The notes: generated by a model not told the origin, from the letters alone. 64,000 nt of DNA from Eunapius fragilis (GCA_963681505.1 OY811983.1:5822590-5886589); one strand, 5' to 3'. Counted from the first letter of the stretch, positions 46,436 through 59,787 are shown. Numbers and translations are program-made.

Positions 46436-49400
46436 CTAGTTGGGGCCAACAAGTGCCACCAGCAGCTTGCGGTAGTCTCCAGAAACATCTCCTTCGATCA
46501 TTTTGGCTAAAGGTTGCTTGTGTGCTGCAATGAATGCCTGCTTAATCTCAACCATGTCAATCTGTTAGATGTATGAAAAACAGAATATTGGATTACTTAT
46601 ATAAAATTGTATAAGGTAAATCAAAGGCTCCACATACCTCGCACCTTGTCACCACCACCCTCATCAGAGTATCATCGTCAGTCCCCAATCCCTTCATGCT
46701 GTGGTACAGCCTGTCAGCAAAGTAGGCTGGGCGGTTGTGGACACATTGAACTGTGTGTATGTGTGTGTATTTGGAATTATTGTGAGTTACAGTTGCAATG
46801 ATGTGTATGTTCTCCATACCTGGGATGCACACATAATAAGCATGCATATGACTTGCCTATGGTCATGAAGCTCTTTTTAAGATCTCCAGACATTTCACGA
46901 TCAATGGAGCTAGAAATGTCTCTGTGTGCTACCTGAAATTGATATTGAACACACAAAAAACACATCAGGCAACATGACTATAGGACAGTACTGCCGAGAG
47001 GGGGGGGGGGGGGGGGGCAAAGAAATCTGTATGGACCCATTATCCAATTCTGTAGAGCTTGAGAGAGAATTACGAATCTGCTTTTAAATAAAAATCTGAC
47101 TTAAAGAGAAAAAACTTACACCGATCAATTCCTCGCAGTGAAAGTAGCTAGTTTAGGACCCCAGTACAACTTGTAAACCCTCGCTAAAACCTTGAGCATG
47201 TTTTAACCCGGTAATTAAACCTACCACACGTATCTCTGGAACGGCCGGTTTAAAATGTTAACTACATCGCTCTAGGTTTTAGAGAGGGTCTACAGATTGT
47301 ACTTGGGTGCTATTGAGTTACTTTCACTGCGAGGAATCGATCAGTGTGACTCCCACGTGAATCTGAAGTGAAACAAAAAAAGTACGAAAATGCGATAAAA
47401 TGTAAGGGGCGTAGGGTGGTTCCCCCTACGCCCTCTTTTTAAAATCCCTCGTATATATTTTTTCTTAAGACAGATTCTTATTTTAAAAGCAGATTCGTAA
47501 TCCTCTCTTCAAGCTCTACAGTATTGGACGATGGGGTCCATACAGATTTCTTTGCCCCCCCCCCCCCCCCCCCCCCCCTCCTCGATTACTGCTGTGATAC
47601 AGATAATAAGTTTTGCAATATTGGCAAGTGGATAGTCAAACTTTCAAGCATTACCCAGAGATGATGCAAGATAAAGCATAAACAATTGTACGGGAGAAGT
47701 AGACTGGGTACAGAATTATCCAAATGACCTTTACAATAGTTATGATGCATAAATACCATGTGGGTATGTGACGTAAATTTGAACAACGTGATGGGGAAAA
47801 CACCGGCTGACCTTGGTGTACTCATCAAAGGTGGCCTTGAGCTGAGCAAAGCTGCGACTTGCAATGATGGAGTTGAACTTGGATTCATCAGTTCCCCAGC
47901 TCTTCTCTCCAGCCTTGTACAGCTCCTGGGCATCCTTTTTGGCCTTCTCATGGTCCACTGAGGTGGACTCTTCTCGAGCACCCTGGAATGAAGGGTGTAT
48001 GTGGTTGGGGTGTGTGGGTGGTTATCATGTACGTACCAATACCACTTGAAAACCTAACCATACCTGACACATGGATACAAGGAGCCTCTTGAAGTGTCCA
48101 CTGGTCTCACTCATTACATCCTTCTCAAGATCTCTATGCAGCACTGATAGGTACATATAACAAAATATTTGAATGTTCAGACAAAACTATTTGGGATCAA
48201 GGCCGTGAAAAGGGACCTAGCACATAGTTTTCAAGATTTCAAATTATTTCATATTCTAACAGAAACCTATGTCCTCAACAAATTATTTCTTACGCACGTG
48301 AAAATTACATGAAGTTAGAGTGACCTGAATTTTTAATTACGCATGCATTTTAATTGCATGCATCAACTTTGATGCTCCATCCTGGAAAGTTTTATAATAT
48401 GCACTAGGTCCTTTTTCGTTGCCTCGACCCCATAGTGACTAGATTACCTGATTTATATGCAGCAACAATGTCTTTGATTTCCTGCACGAAGTGATGTATC
48501 ATGTGAATTATGTTAATTTTAGCTTCCCAAAATAATGCTCACCTGGTTAGTCCTTGTACACAAGATTTCTATCAACTCAGCCTCATCGGTCCCCAGACCT
48601 TTCATTGCCTTGCGGAGGCTGTGTGCATCATAGACAGCTCTTGGTTCGAACAATGCAAGAACTAGAGTTCTCAAGTTTCCACCCAATTCCGAGTGCAAAT
48701 CCTCTATGAGGTCCTAGCAAAAAAAAAAGTACTGTTTTAATTTGGCTACATTAATGCAAATTGTGCCCACTCTCACCCACCCACCTACTATGGTACAGTG
48801 TCCAGAAAAATACAACTTGTGATACATTTTCAAAATTTTCAGGACAAGTAACGCTCACATTGAAATGTACAGCTAATTATCAATTCAGTGCCTTATAACT
48901 TTATGATGGATTGTCCAACACTCATCAGTATTTACATAAGAAAACAGCATTCAAATTAAGAGATTTTATAAATGTGCTTGGGTATGTGATGGCTTTTATT
49001 TTTAGACTGTGACTTCAAGTTACATCGCCTTCAAGTTTCTAGTATGTCAGACATTAGTAACAACTATTTCTGCATGAAAAAAAACATCTCCCAGTTTATT
49101 CTTTTCTCCGATATAAACTATATGGAACCATGGAGAAATGCAATTCAAATAATGTAGAACTCACCAATACACCTCTGTGTAATGTTCAAGACTAAGGTAA
49201 AAAGTAAGGTAAGGGCGTGATAACCTCACACCCAGTTTTTAAAAAGGGCAATGAAAAAATGGTGTCTATTTGTTTGCAAACTTCTGTTTCATCTACCTGT
49301 ATTTGTTTTTGTTGCAGTCCATAAACACAATGCATGGCTATGATCCTGACTATGTTAACTACCTCTTATCTCCTGTGCCCCTGCCAGTTGAATGGATTAG

Positions 49401-52400
49401 AAAAAGTACAAAAAGTAATTATGTGATATGTGTATAGAATACTGGCTATGTGTATAGAATACTGGTTATCACTGCTAACAATCATAACTAGTGCTAGATT
49501 TGAAACAAACTAATTATTATAATGGCCGCAGTACATGTAACTTTTTTGAAACAAGAATAAACATGACCTCTTTAGAATACATAATGACATAATGTACAAG
49601 GCTTTAGCTGGACTTTAACACTGTTAATTTAGCAAATATTCTTGGGCTAAGGAGTAAAACATATGTAAATGGTATAAATAGGTTCAGAATTTCAACCAGT
49701 ATTCTTCCTCATTGGAGATAAACATGGAAAACTTGTTACAGTTCTCTGGCTAGAAGTCATGTATTAACCGCACCATATCAGTATGGCTACCATGCTGTAA
49801 TTAATCCACACCTATTTGAGCTTTAGATAGGACTAGACATAGGGCAAGAAGAAAATGAAAATGTAATAATCCTATATTTAGTACACAAACAACATAATAT
49901 CCTATAAATGTGCAAAAAATAGTCATTTTCCCTTACTATTAAACCCTTGTTTCCTTCCTTTTTTTACATCACCATTGCTTTCAAATCCTCCAAGTTTCTC
50001 TTAGAGAATGTTTTTAATTTACTTTTAATATATTGTGCCTACTTACTTTTCCATACATAACTTTGAATCTTTGCTTGATATCTTGTCTCTGTGCATTGCT
50101 TCTTTTGGCAATGACATTTATGATGGTGGTTTCGTCAGTACCTATGTAGGTGTGTACCAAACATGTCACACTGCAATTTTAAAACATATGTACAGAACTA
50201 CATATACAGGTGTCCATGAACGTCTTGTCTTAAACACGAATAGCTTATAAATTAAAGTGTTGAGTTCATTTGTAGACACCCTGTATACATGGAACTATTG
50301 CAACAACAGGAATCAAACACATATAAAATTATCACATCCAGGATAAGCAAAAGAAGGCAGTACTGCATAGAAATGTATGGCTATAATATTTTTTAAAAAA
50401 ATTCAGTGCTTAATAGTGCGTACAACTTAATTTTAAAGGATACTTTTGAGTTCAAATAGGCACACCTGTGAACCCAATGCATACTGTAGGCACACCTGTG
50501 GACCCAATGCATACTGGAGGCACACCTGTGGACCCAATGCATACTATAGGCACACCTGTGGACCCAATGCACACTGTAGGCGCACCTGTGGACCCATCAA
50601 TCTGCATTTACAAAAGTTAGGTTCCACAATGATCCCATATGATGTAGAATTAAATGGGACAGTCCCTAATCTTGGCTTTAAATTATAATATCACAATATT
50701 ATTACATAAAAAAAATAACCTCTGAAACATTATACACCATTCCACATCCTTTCACTCTGTGGACATCACTTTTGTTGCATTGTCTAGGCTGTGAGTACAA
50801 AGTTCTCTTACCCATAGGATTAGACTTCTACATATCTCCAGGTGCAATGCTGAAATGCATTAAATTTGGGACGTACACAAATATTGATTTGTACCCCGTA
50901 CTGAAGTGTATCTTGTGCAATGTAAGCATACATTTCCCTGCCTGTATCGAAACACACTTCCAAGCACATGGATATGCATTGCATATACTTGCTCCACAGA
51001 TACCCTGCCCCCAAAGACGCAGTCGCTTGTTCGAAGCACTCCATTACTCAGTCTGGCTTTGCCTGATGTTAAGTAAGGGACCAAAGCAACCAATGCACAT
51101 GGAACATCCATGGCCTATTTCATATGTAGGCCTCTCTCTAGTGTGCATGCACCCCATCACTGCGGACACCAGGATGGTAGTGATGGAATCCAAGGTAGTT
51201 CAGAGTGCAAGCATAATTACTAAGCTGTGATACAATTTCATGCACTGAGTCTTGCTAAGCATGAGCGTTTATGAATGAAGGACTTGCCATCACAGATGGA
51301 CTGCAAGAAATATGGTGTGTAGATTAGGAAGATAAAATGCTAGCAGCGTACAGGATTGGAGGCAAGGATACGATCCTCTGTTATTTAACAGAGCCCTACC
51401 ATGCTCTCAGCTCTGATATCAAACCCATTGCAGTATAACAATGCAATTCAGACAGTAGTATAAAACAAGGCCAAAGTCTAATAGCGGATTGGGGGGGGGG
51501 GGAAATAAAAAGATAAAACAAGCACAGCCGGAGAGGGAGGTTTTAGAGGAGAGGGCATGGTGCAAGTGGGATCTACCATGGATGCAGGCATACATAATGA
51601 CTATGGTCAAGGAGCCAATGGTTATAAAGTTGGGGGCGTTGGTACAGCAATCCCACATTAGATGGATGAGATCCAAGGCCTATATATGCAGGACATTATC
51701 ACTTTGGCACCCACACTGTCTGATTTTCACCCTGTAAAAAAATCACCAGTTGTCTTCTTTAATCCCACTATGACTTAAACGGTTAATGGTCGACTGCACA
51801 TATTCCAACTTCCAACCTTTGTAGCAACCAAACGTATGTTGACATAGCAGAAATGAATCAATTTATGGGTGTATTGTTAGCTAAATGTGTAAACCCAGCA
51901 GCACGCATTGATGAGTACTGAGAGGATAATGGTTTCAAACCAGCTAAAAGGTATAAGGAAAAGACTGGCATGAGCAAGAATAGATAGGAAGAGATTTGAT
52001 CAGTATTAGGCAATAGTGATTTGATAAATGAGAAGGAAAAAGCGTGTGGAAGTTGTTTGAGCTATGGAATGAGACTACTTTTATAGTCAGTGATATGTGA
52101 TGAGTGTATGTCAGTAGTGAGCTATGCTGGCTAAGAGACAAAATTCTAGCAAATAGTAAATGTAGTGTCTTTTGCATGGCCCCAGAGGAGACAGCCAAAC
52201 AAAGAGGGTTGACATTGCACTAAGGAGCTTACAAATGGACACTTGAAGACACAGACTATTCCTTCAAGATTATTCCCTTTGTTCTATTGGTACATGCATA
52301 AATCCTCCTCCACCTTGCGATAGATTTAAAAAAAAAAAACACAACAACAAACAACTGACAGCTAGGTGTGATCACCAACAACTGGTGGTGTTTGCTACTC

Positions 52401-54501
52401 AGGCTCATTACAGAAACACATGAACGTTCAGACCAAGTGGGAATTGGTGCGATGTGATTATGATATTTCCACTTCCCCTTCCCCAACTAATGGTGAACCC
52501 TATAGAAGGTATAGGTTTTGGGTGGAGCGAAGGTGCATAGGGTTTAGGGGGTTGCCAAACTGATGCCTGATCATTGGTAAAATCTTTCATTTTTAATAAA
52601 GACAATGGATTGGAAAACTCAGAGTTAGCATTAACACACATGTTCACCCCCTACATGTATCATTTTGGTATCATTTGGGGGATAGTGGGCACTGCCAATA
52701 GCAAGAGTTAGGTAAGTACATCTGTATTTCATTTTTGTTGTCAAACTTATGCAATGTTACTGTACAAGGAAAGAAGCTATGTTTCTCTTCTCACCTAACT
52801 CTCGGAATCAAGAAACAACACATAGTGGCTTGGGGAGTATGATAGACTGAGGCTTAGGAAGAATTGTATAGCGGTATAGAATAATCATTAAGGGGTTAAT
52901 TAACACAAACAGATGCAAGTACAAAGGATCTGCTCAGTCAGTTCCCAAAGCCAGCATGCTGTGCTTCAGGTTGACATGTACGAATCATAAAGTGGGGCAG
53001 GCAGGCATTCAGGTTGACATGTACGAATCATAAAGTGGGGCAGGCAGGCAGACACTACAGTCAGTTTGCAGGAGCACTAGCTGTGACCTCAACCAAGACA
53101 CTGGCTGTGCTGGGGTTTGAGGGGGGAGGGTGGAGGGTGGGGCAAAGGGTGGAGTGGGTGGATGACAGAGAATGAACTGAGGTTGTTTTACAAGCTGAAG
53201 CCATGCATAACAATTTGAGGTTGACCTTCAAATCATGGCTGAATGCACATGTAGTACAATGGGTCCTCTAAAAGGGTGACCACAAAGCTGACCTCAAATA
53301 TACGCTGACAGGTCAACTTCCTGCAACTCATATGAATACAGGTAAAAGTTCAGTAAGTTGCAGTTTAATGCATTTCATTTAATAAGATAATAGATTGACC
53401 TGTATGCCGCTGGCCTGAAAGAACCACTCACATATAAGAGTTCTCATGAATTGATTGCTTTGGTTGCCTTAGTTACTTTAGAACTTTACTTTGCTAGTAG
53501 CAACACGAAGCCAAACTGAGCGATTTAAGAGTGCTTTCAACAGGGAAATAATGCACCAGGTCTTTGGGGTAGAAAATAGGGTGGAGCAAGATACTAGATA
53601 TATCAGAAGAACGGCTAATTTCCGTAATGGATAATGTACATGTATGTATCAACTATCTGAACAAATCAATTTAGCTACAAGACTCCTCTCTGTGGAAATT
53701 GATCTTGGTGTTCTTATTTGCCATGCCACGAGTACACAGTTTATATATCCTAACAGCTAGGTTAGAATTTCAGATTTTTCCAGGTAGGAGTGTTTTTGGG
53801 ATGTAAAAAACATGCAGGAACAAGTATACAAAAGATGAAAGGAAAATGTTGTACTATTGGATACAATTAAGTTGTTTTGTGCGATGTACAATTTTCCATT
53901 TTACTGTCTAGTATGTATACTTACAAATGGGACAATTTGAAACTGCTTCAAGCAAAATGCATCATGTTTGAATCAATGTAAGATCTGAACAGATAGTACT
54001 AAACATGTCTTGTTCTCAATTTCATAGGAACATGTTTGTACAAAAATGCTTATTTGAGTCTCCATAAGGGTTCAAAAAGCTTTCTGCAGGAGTGTCAATA
54101 TCACTACATATGGTTCTGATTTGGTCTGTTAATATTTACCTTACCTGTTACCATGGTGCTTGAAACATTGGCACTGTGCTACAAATATTTTTCACGTAGA
54201 GAAATGGTGTAGTATGAAATGCTGGAAATCGGACGTCAATAGCTTTAATTTGATTCAAACACAATGCACTTTTAAGTACGTTTTATGTGGGGCAATTTCC
54301 TTAGAAACAGTCTCCCAAACACGTGCCACATACCTATGCCTTTCATTGCCTTCCTCAAAGCCGCTGCATCAGCTTCTGCATCGAATTGGGCTGCAGGGAC
54401 TACTGTTCCATGACCAAGCTGCAGTGGAGTGGCAATGTCAAGCAATATGCCCAGTGAGTGCACAAACATAACCAAACATAACCAACCTGCACACTTGCCA
54501 T
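46436..54501 (-). CDS. annexin
   Basis: Calcium-dependent phospholipid-binding protein. Ten exons join in frame: 54487-54501, 54334-54418, 50047-50141, 48543-48713, 48448-48481, 48064-48143, 47812-47982, 46857-46932, 46638-46750 and 46436-46561, giving 321 aa, the standard annexin core with a very short N-terminus (MASVQLGHGTV). All four repeats are present with type-II calcium loops and acidic caps: KGIGTDETT with a Glu in [14 protein letters not shown] with [14 protein letters not shown] with [16 protein letters not shown] with EGDVSGD. The protein ends LVGPN. Intron 8 starts with GC (ATAG|GCAAGT). Intron 2 is 4.2 kb; intron 1 only 68 bp. Introns 5 and 7 carry mobile elements. The annexin subclass is not assigned. 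Confidence 0.94.
46995..47586. mobile_element. long foldback element with poly-G/poly-C ends
   Basis: A ~592-bp inverted repeat. The left arm begins CGAGA then G17 and GCAAAGAAATCTGTATGGAC; the right arm ends with the complement, then C~24 and TCCTCGAT. Arms of ~250-280 bp pair with scattered mismatches, including GATCAATTCCTCGCAGTGAA in the left and its near-complement in the right; the loop is near 47205-47260. TACTGC at 46989-46994 and 47587-47592 may be the target duplication. It sits in annexin intron 7. No coding capacity. Confidence 0.85.
48192..48432. mobile_element. MITE-like element, copy 2 (inverted relative to copy 1)
   Basis: Its reverse complement aligns along its whole length with 6298-6546. 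Shared blocks include CGAAAAAGGACCTAG, GGAGCATCAAAGTTGATG and GAATATGAAATAATTTGAAA. The terminal repeats are more diverged and no clear target duplication remains, so it looks older. It fills most of annexin intron 5 (48144-48447). Confidence 0.88.
50459..50608. repeat. 30-bp minisatellite in annexin intron 2
   Basis: Nearly five copies of CACACCTGTGGACCCAATGC plus ATACTGTAGG. The short open frame is incidental. Confidence 0.92.
50610..54333. other. remainder of annexin intron 2
   Basis: Mostly AT-rich single-copy sequence. It holds a G12 tract at 51490-51501 and a direct duplication of AGGTTGACATGTACGAATCA plus 20 bp (52970-53050). No exon or RNA gene seen. Confidence 0.6.
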
Positions 54502-56518
54502 TCTGTGGAGTTAATTTGATTGATCTGCAAGTCAGCGAGAAAATCACACTGCAATATAATTTCTATTTACAATATATTTACTATTAATGAAATGTGATGC
54601 AAATATGTTAGTAAATATGCCATATGTCGTAGTAAATATAAAGCCTTCATTTACTATAGTGGAAATGTCAAATATACAATTTTACATACAAATACGATGT
54701 AAATCCAAATTATTATGCAATGTTGCACATTACAGAGTGTTGAATCATAAGATCCGAATGTGTAACCGATTGTTATCTATATCACCTTCTAAATGGTTTA
54801 ATGTAATTGAAAATTGAAATTGTGGAAATGTATCTTGTTCCTCTATCCATAGTCATAAAGATGTAGTGGATGCCATGACACTTGATTGGTACTTAATTAA
54901 CTCACGCACTAACAGTTCAGTTAGATTGCACAGGTATTGCGCTAGCAAAATGAACTACAGCACTGAAGTGAGTGCTCTTGGTCCAGTCCTAAGATACAAT
55001 ACTTTGACCGGAGAATTAGGAAGATTTGCAGCAGTGCAGAAAAGGAATGCAGTGTACAATTAATGTGTAAACAGGTACAAAACGTTAATATGATTTTAGG
55101 TGTAAATTTGCAAGAACGTTCACATCATCCTGGTGTGTCTGGTCACTAAGACATTCATTGCTATCAAGCTTCAGTGCCATCAGGACAATGCAATGATGTG
55201 ATGTCACAGCATGACATATAGCTCTGCTGCCAACGCAAATATTACCACCCTAATTGTTTTTCAGCATGAAATAAGTTTTACTGAAATAACATGATTTAGG
55301 TGACATATATTCCCACCCTCTTATGTTGCCTTTACACTCGCTATGTGCACAGCCGGAATGGCCCTGAGTTGGTTACTGCATAATTACCATCCACCGGACA
55401 TGGATTATGTGATTCAATAATATAATCTGTGCATTGATGTAATCCATTCGTCCATACAAGCACCTTTATTGATGCCAAGAATTATTTATCATCCTTGGCA
55501 TGTACATTGCTCCAATATTACGGTTGGACTTTATGTATTAGTAAGCACTTCTACCTACATGTACATGATATTAGGATAATCAGTACAGTGCATAGTGTAG
55601 TGCCATTAAATATACCGGTAATTTGTATATATCAGTGCCAGAATAGTTGCACACAGTAAATATGACTACTGACATGAATGGGATTTATAATTTAATGTCT
55701 CTTCTGAAAAAATTGGTACCTCCGTTCTGCCTTTACTGTTTGATAGCAGCCGGATCCTGGGTAACTTCACACCTTTGTGTAAAGTAAAGAATTTAGGCCT
55801 AGATCAGGCATATTGTGCTGTAACAAGTTTCCAATTATCCACCCAGATACAGAAACATGGCTGAAGACGCCTCGAAAGCTAGATACTGGCGTTAGAGTGA
55901 TAATTACACTTCAGTACACATATAAGCAAACATTCCTAGATTCTAGAAGGTTGGCCGCCATGTTTTTGGGCATAAAGTACACTAGGCAACACGTTGGATG
56001 CAAAAATCACGCGGCACTACACATATACACCAGGCGACATTTCGCAAACATATCTGGTGGCGGTTTGTTTGATGTTGCAACCCCCCGCCCTACACACACA
56101 CACACACGCACACACCTCAATTTTTTTCTTTAAGCGCTAATACGCAGCGGTTATAAAATAATCCTTTCTTTACTCGTGCCGATATACACGTGCACGTCAT
56201 CACGGGGGGGGGAGAGAGTGAGTCATTTCTGTGTGTTCAGTACCTACAAACTCATAAATTGATTCAACATGTGTTTTAATTCCCTTGTGAATAATATAAC
56301 AAGCTTAGTATATAACCCAAAAACAAACACCCTTTCACTCACCCGCGTTTGAGATTTAGATGAAATGTGGTATTTCACAGATAATATTACATTATATTAT
56401 ATTATCTTCTCATTAATTGGACAAAACAAGAAGCCCTAGAAGTTTGGGACATGATAACTGATCTGTTCCATTACTACGGTTTTAATAAATTTTCAGGCGC
56501 GCCTCCTTATACGTAGCG

Positions 56519-56593
<75 letters not shown>

Positions 56594-57143
56594 GTACAAA
56601 AAAATTTGCGAATGCCCATACCGGGATAGTATATTTAATTGGTTGTGGAAAAGTGGAAAATGTTGGTGAAATAAAAAGGACTAGTATTCCCCTGCGCCAA
56701 TCTGCCATGTAAGCGCCACACAATATAGTATATTAATCAACCAGCCGCTTTTATAATGTCACGGTCGCACGTGATGAAAGAGGCCTTTGTGGTGGGGGGG
56801 GGGGGGGGGGGGGCGGGGGGGCTAGGTAATTAACTAGCTCGCCGAAACACAAGCCCCGCTCTTCTTTTGTTTTGTTCTAGAAGTGGCAAAATGAGTACAT
56901 CTGTTTAGTTCATGGAATTGAAATTGATCAATAACTCATGGAGCGTCAATAAAGTATTCGAATCTTATAGTACCAGACGGACCTGGGTGTGTGTTTGCAC
57001 TCAGTTCCATTATTGCAGCCAGATTGTCTACGTTATTACAGCAAGATACAACATCATTTGCCCAAAGTCAACTACGCAAATGATAGATCCATTCAAACTA
57101 TTCTAACACCTGCACTTTTTGACAACACTTCTTTTATTATAAT
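54502..57143. other. intergenic upstream of annexin
   Basis: No gene that I can support. It includes the annexin promoter side, (CA)n at 56519-56591 and a G~28 tract at 56794-56821. Plus-strand open frames at 54866-55063 and 55813-56133 lack splice context and recognisable similarity. Confidence 0.6.
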
Positions 57144-57237
57144 AATGGCTGCTAGGGTTCTGAGGCTGTCACGTTTAGCATACCCCAAGTCCCAGGCCAC
57201 TTCTCAATTCCATTTATGGCAGACTCAGCCTCACTTT
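57144..57237 (+). CDS. candidate first coding exon, unidentified protein
   Basis: ATGGCTGCTAGG opens MAARVLRLSRLAYPKSQ, Arg-rich with no acidic residue, like a mitochondrial presequence. A donor, CACTTTG|GTGAGG, follows. A possible next exon in matching phase is at ~57704 (CATGCAG|AGATTAACC up to ATATTG|GTGAGT). I cannot identify the product, and the rest of the gene was not found. Confidence 0.3.
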
Positions 57238-57812
57238 GGTGAGGTCCAGTGCAAGAGCCCTGCTATCAAGAGCTGGACATTCATTGGTTGTCACTGGTTG
57301 AAATTATTTAATTTCTTTTGTTGTTTCTTGTGGGTTATAAATACAGCTCACCTGTATATGGGGTCTTTGGATAATCTCTAGCTGATATAAAATGTATTCA
57401 ACGAGTTCAACGGTTTTTCACCAGCAAACGAGCTTAGTATATCAGAAATAAGTTATTCTAACAGTCTTCTTATAACCTTGGCCACTGATGATTTTTTTTC
57501 TGTATCTCCTCACTTCCTTCTATATGCTTGGTCTTAAATGCGGAATCCAACATACGTATACACCCCAGGCACCATCTCATTTCTTCAGCAACTTACAGTG
57601 ATCAATATATATCGAATTCGCTCCCGCAACATGTCCTTCGGTCATCATTATGTGAGGTTGATCTTTTCTAACTTTTGTTACATTAATTCTATATCATGCA
57701 GAGATTAACCAAGGACGGCATATTGGTGAGTTGTATTTTAGGCCTTACGTAGACTTTATAGGCCATAACCAAGAGCTGAGGATTATTAGAGATAAATCCT
57801 TTTAATAATCAG

Positions 57813-58333
57813 TTACTGAGCAGCCTTAGCAGCAATGTGAGAACAATTTAAGTGAGGTTTAAGATCAGAGCTAATTGGCACATGTTCAGCCATCCAACTG
57901 TACTCTTTATACATTTTCAAGTCCCTTAAATCATTACGTGTCCATACAGGCAGCTATGAGTGTACCACTGGTGCTTCTGTCGCTGATGCCACTCCCATCC
58001 CTGTTTAGCATGTCATAAACCAACTTACGAACTTCACGTAGTTGGTGGAAGGGTCACCGTCTGGGTGGTTGATGGATTGGTCTTGCATCACCTGCATACG
58101 TCAATAATGTGCTAGAATTGACCACCTGACCTGAGGTCAGTATTATTAACTGCAATAACATCCCTACAATGATTCACTCAACAATCTCTCACGTTTATGA
58201 TGCAAATCTGATTATGCAATGCCATCTGTGGTACTCAGCATCTGTGCTATTACCTTTTCCTTTTTGTCCGATTGTAGTCATTTGGGTCACTAATCACACA
58301 CACAAACCTCCGCTATCTCCTTAAGCTTACCAA
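57813..58333 (-). CDS. 3' exons of an unidentified gene
   Basis: Three exons with good splice sites join in frame: 58308-58333 (phase 1 in), 58029-58091 and 57813-57953 (ends TAA). The combined C-terminus reads GKLKEIAE, VMQDQSINHPDGDPSTNYVK, LPVWTRNDLRDLKMYKEY and ends HIAAKAAQ. It is hydrophilic, without signal peptide or membrane segment in the part seen. I do not recognise the family. The first exon could be at 59062-59081 (MATVTS, minus), but a connecting exon is missing. Joining phases and polar, low-repeat composition make real coding likely. Confidence 0.6.
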
Positions 58334-58756
58334 CTAAATGCACCAGGATACACCAGGGAGGTTGGAAATCAATTAACCATCTAAATCATGGTTTCGTTAC
58401 CATTTCTTCTGGCCAGGGAATGTGCTACTACTAATCCAAGTACAATCCAGTGTTGGCAGGAGGTCTTATGATAATATATGTTTGCCATCCAAAGCACCTA
58501 TGCAATTGACACAATTCCCCTTGTCTCTGAAAAGCTCAGATACACAAGCCCATTCGACTTCTGTTGGTTTATATATTTATGTATGTGTGTATGTATGTAT
58601 ATATGTATGATATCATATAGACTATTATGCAAAATGTCTCACACAGATCAATGTGGACGAAGAGGTTGTCTAGTTCCGCATGGTATTGTTGCGTGTAACC
58701 ATGTTGCGCGCAACATGTTGCCTAGTGTATGCATGGGTTGCCTTCAATGCGGAGAT

Positions 58757-58957
58757 GCATACCCGGGGGCGGGGGGTGCCCCCCCCCCCCCCCCCCCCCC
58801 TACTTATAGGTGGTGTATTCACCTAATTACAGTACTGGATATTCCCCACGTGAGGGCCATAGTCGCCATACAGATGCTGTGGGAACTTTTGCCTTCCACC
58901 CCCTTTTTTTTACCCACATTTTAAAGCCGCAAATATAAACTAAAGCCAGAATTATTT
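58757..58957. repeat. dispersed repeat family R, copy 1
   Basis: Contains TGCATACCCGGGGGCGGGGG, a poly-C run, CACCTAATTACAGTACTGGA, CCATACAGATGCTGTGGGAA and AACTAAAGCCAGAA. The same ordered blocks occur at 59427-59605 and 62483-62646. Confidence 0.88.
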
Positions 58958-59061
58958 TAAAATAAATTAAAGCCCTATAAAATACGTATTGCTGATGCGC
59001 AGCAGGATCACTCCCATGCATGAATATAGAGTAGGATCGTTGCGCATAAGAGGGTTCTCAC

Positions 59062-59081
59062 CGTGACGTCACAGTCGCCAT
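59062..59081 (-). promoter_or_regulatory. CRE/YY1-like start region, possible first exon
   Basis: On the minus strand CAAGATGGCGAC (the YY1 motif often found at start codons) opens MATVTS and runs into the CRE palindrome TGACGTCA, followed by a donor, TCACG|GTGAGA. It could be the first exon of the unidentified gene at 57813-58333, but the phases do not join directly. Confidence 0.35.
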
Positions 59082-59271
59082 CTTGACAGAGCATACAATA
59101 TAATAAAACGGTAGCCATCTTGAAAGAGAACTACGGCAATGCGCGGGTTACCATGATCACGTACCATTTCTGAGAACCCTTTATAAGGGACTAACGCAGT
59201 ATCGACATTACTCGCAACAACATATATGCAAGTAATAGACATCTAGCAGCGAGGATTCAGTGACTTCCACC

Positions 59272-59350
59272 AGGCAGGCCCCCCCCCCCCCCCCCCCCCC
59301 CCCCTTCTATAGGTAATGATATCGTCCAGCAATACTACAAACATATACCG
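59272..59350. repeat. dispersed repeat family S, copy 1
   Basis: CACCAGGCAGG, a C~24 tract and ATAGGTAATGATATC(G/A)TCCAGCAAT. The same order is found at 59788-59885. Confidence 0.85.
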
Positions 59351-59377
59351 CATATTATGTAATATGGGGGCAGTTGT

Positions 59378-59429
59378 TTCCGAGACACTTAATGCGAAGG
59401 TGCATACCTTTGCATTAAGTGTCTCGGAA
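59378..59429. repeat. perfect 18-bp hairpin
   Basis: TTCCGAGACACTTAATGC (59378-59395) and its exact reverse complement (59412-59429), separated by 16 bp. Directly followed by repeat R copy 2. Confidence 0.93.
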
Positions 59430-59605
59430 GGTGCATACCTGGGGGCGGGGGGCGCCCCCCCCCCCCCCCCCCCAACTTATGGGCTGTCTATTCACCTAAT
59501 TACAGTACTGGGTTTTCCCCTGTATGGAACCATTGTGTGAGGGCCATAATCGCCATACAGATGCTGTGGGAACTTTTGCCTTCAACCCCTTTTTTTAACC
59601 ACATG
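59427..59605. repeat. dispersed repeat family R, copy 2
   Basis: Same ordered blocks as 58757-58957: GTGCATACCTGGGGGCGGGG, C-run, CACCTAATTACAGTACTGG and CCATACAGATGCTGTGGGAA. Confidence 0.88.
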
Positions 59606-59787
59606 GTATTGTGGAAATTACAGACATATATGTAGTAGCTGAAAATGCATAGTATTATAATTATTATATACCATATTAACAATTAAGGATGAAGCCGGGT
59701 ATGTTTCGCTAAGCAATCATTCTTCATGTCACCATGATACGGCTTGCGGTAACAAAGCGTCCATCAGTTTATTTATAAATCGTTTAC

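Noticed and set aside
46593-46601. Reading the annexin repeat-4 exon through its donor
   Set aside because: Reading past TGCGAG|GTATGTGG leads quickly to unrelated sequence; splicing to [10 protein letters not shown] restores the annexin pattern.
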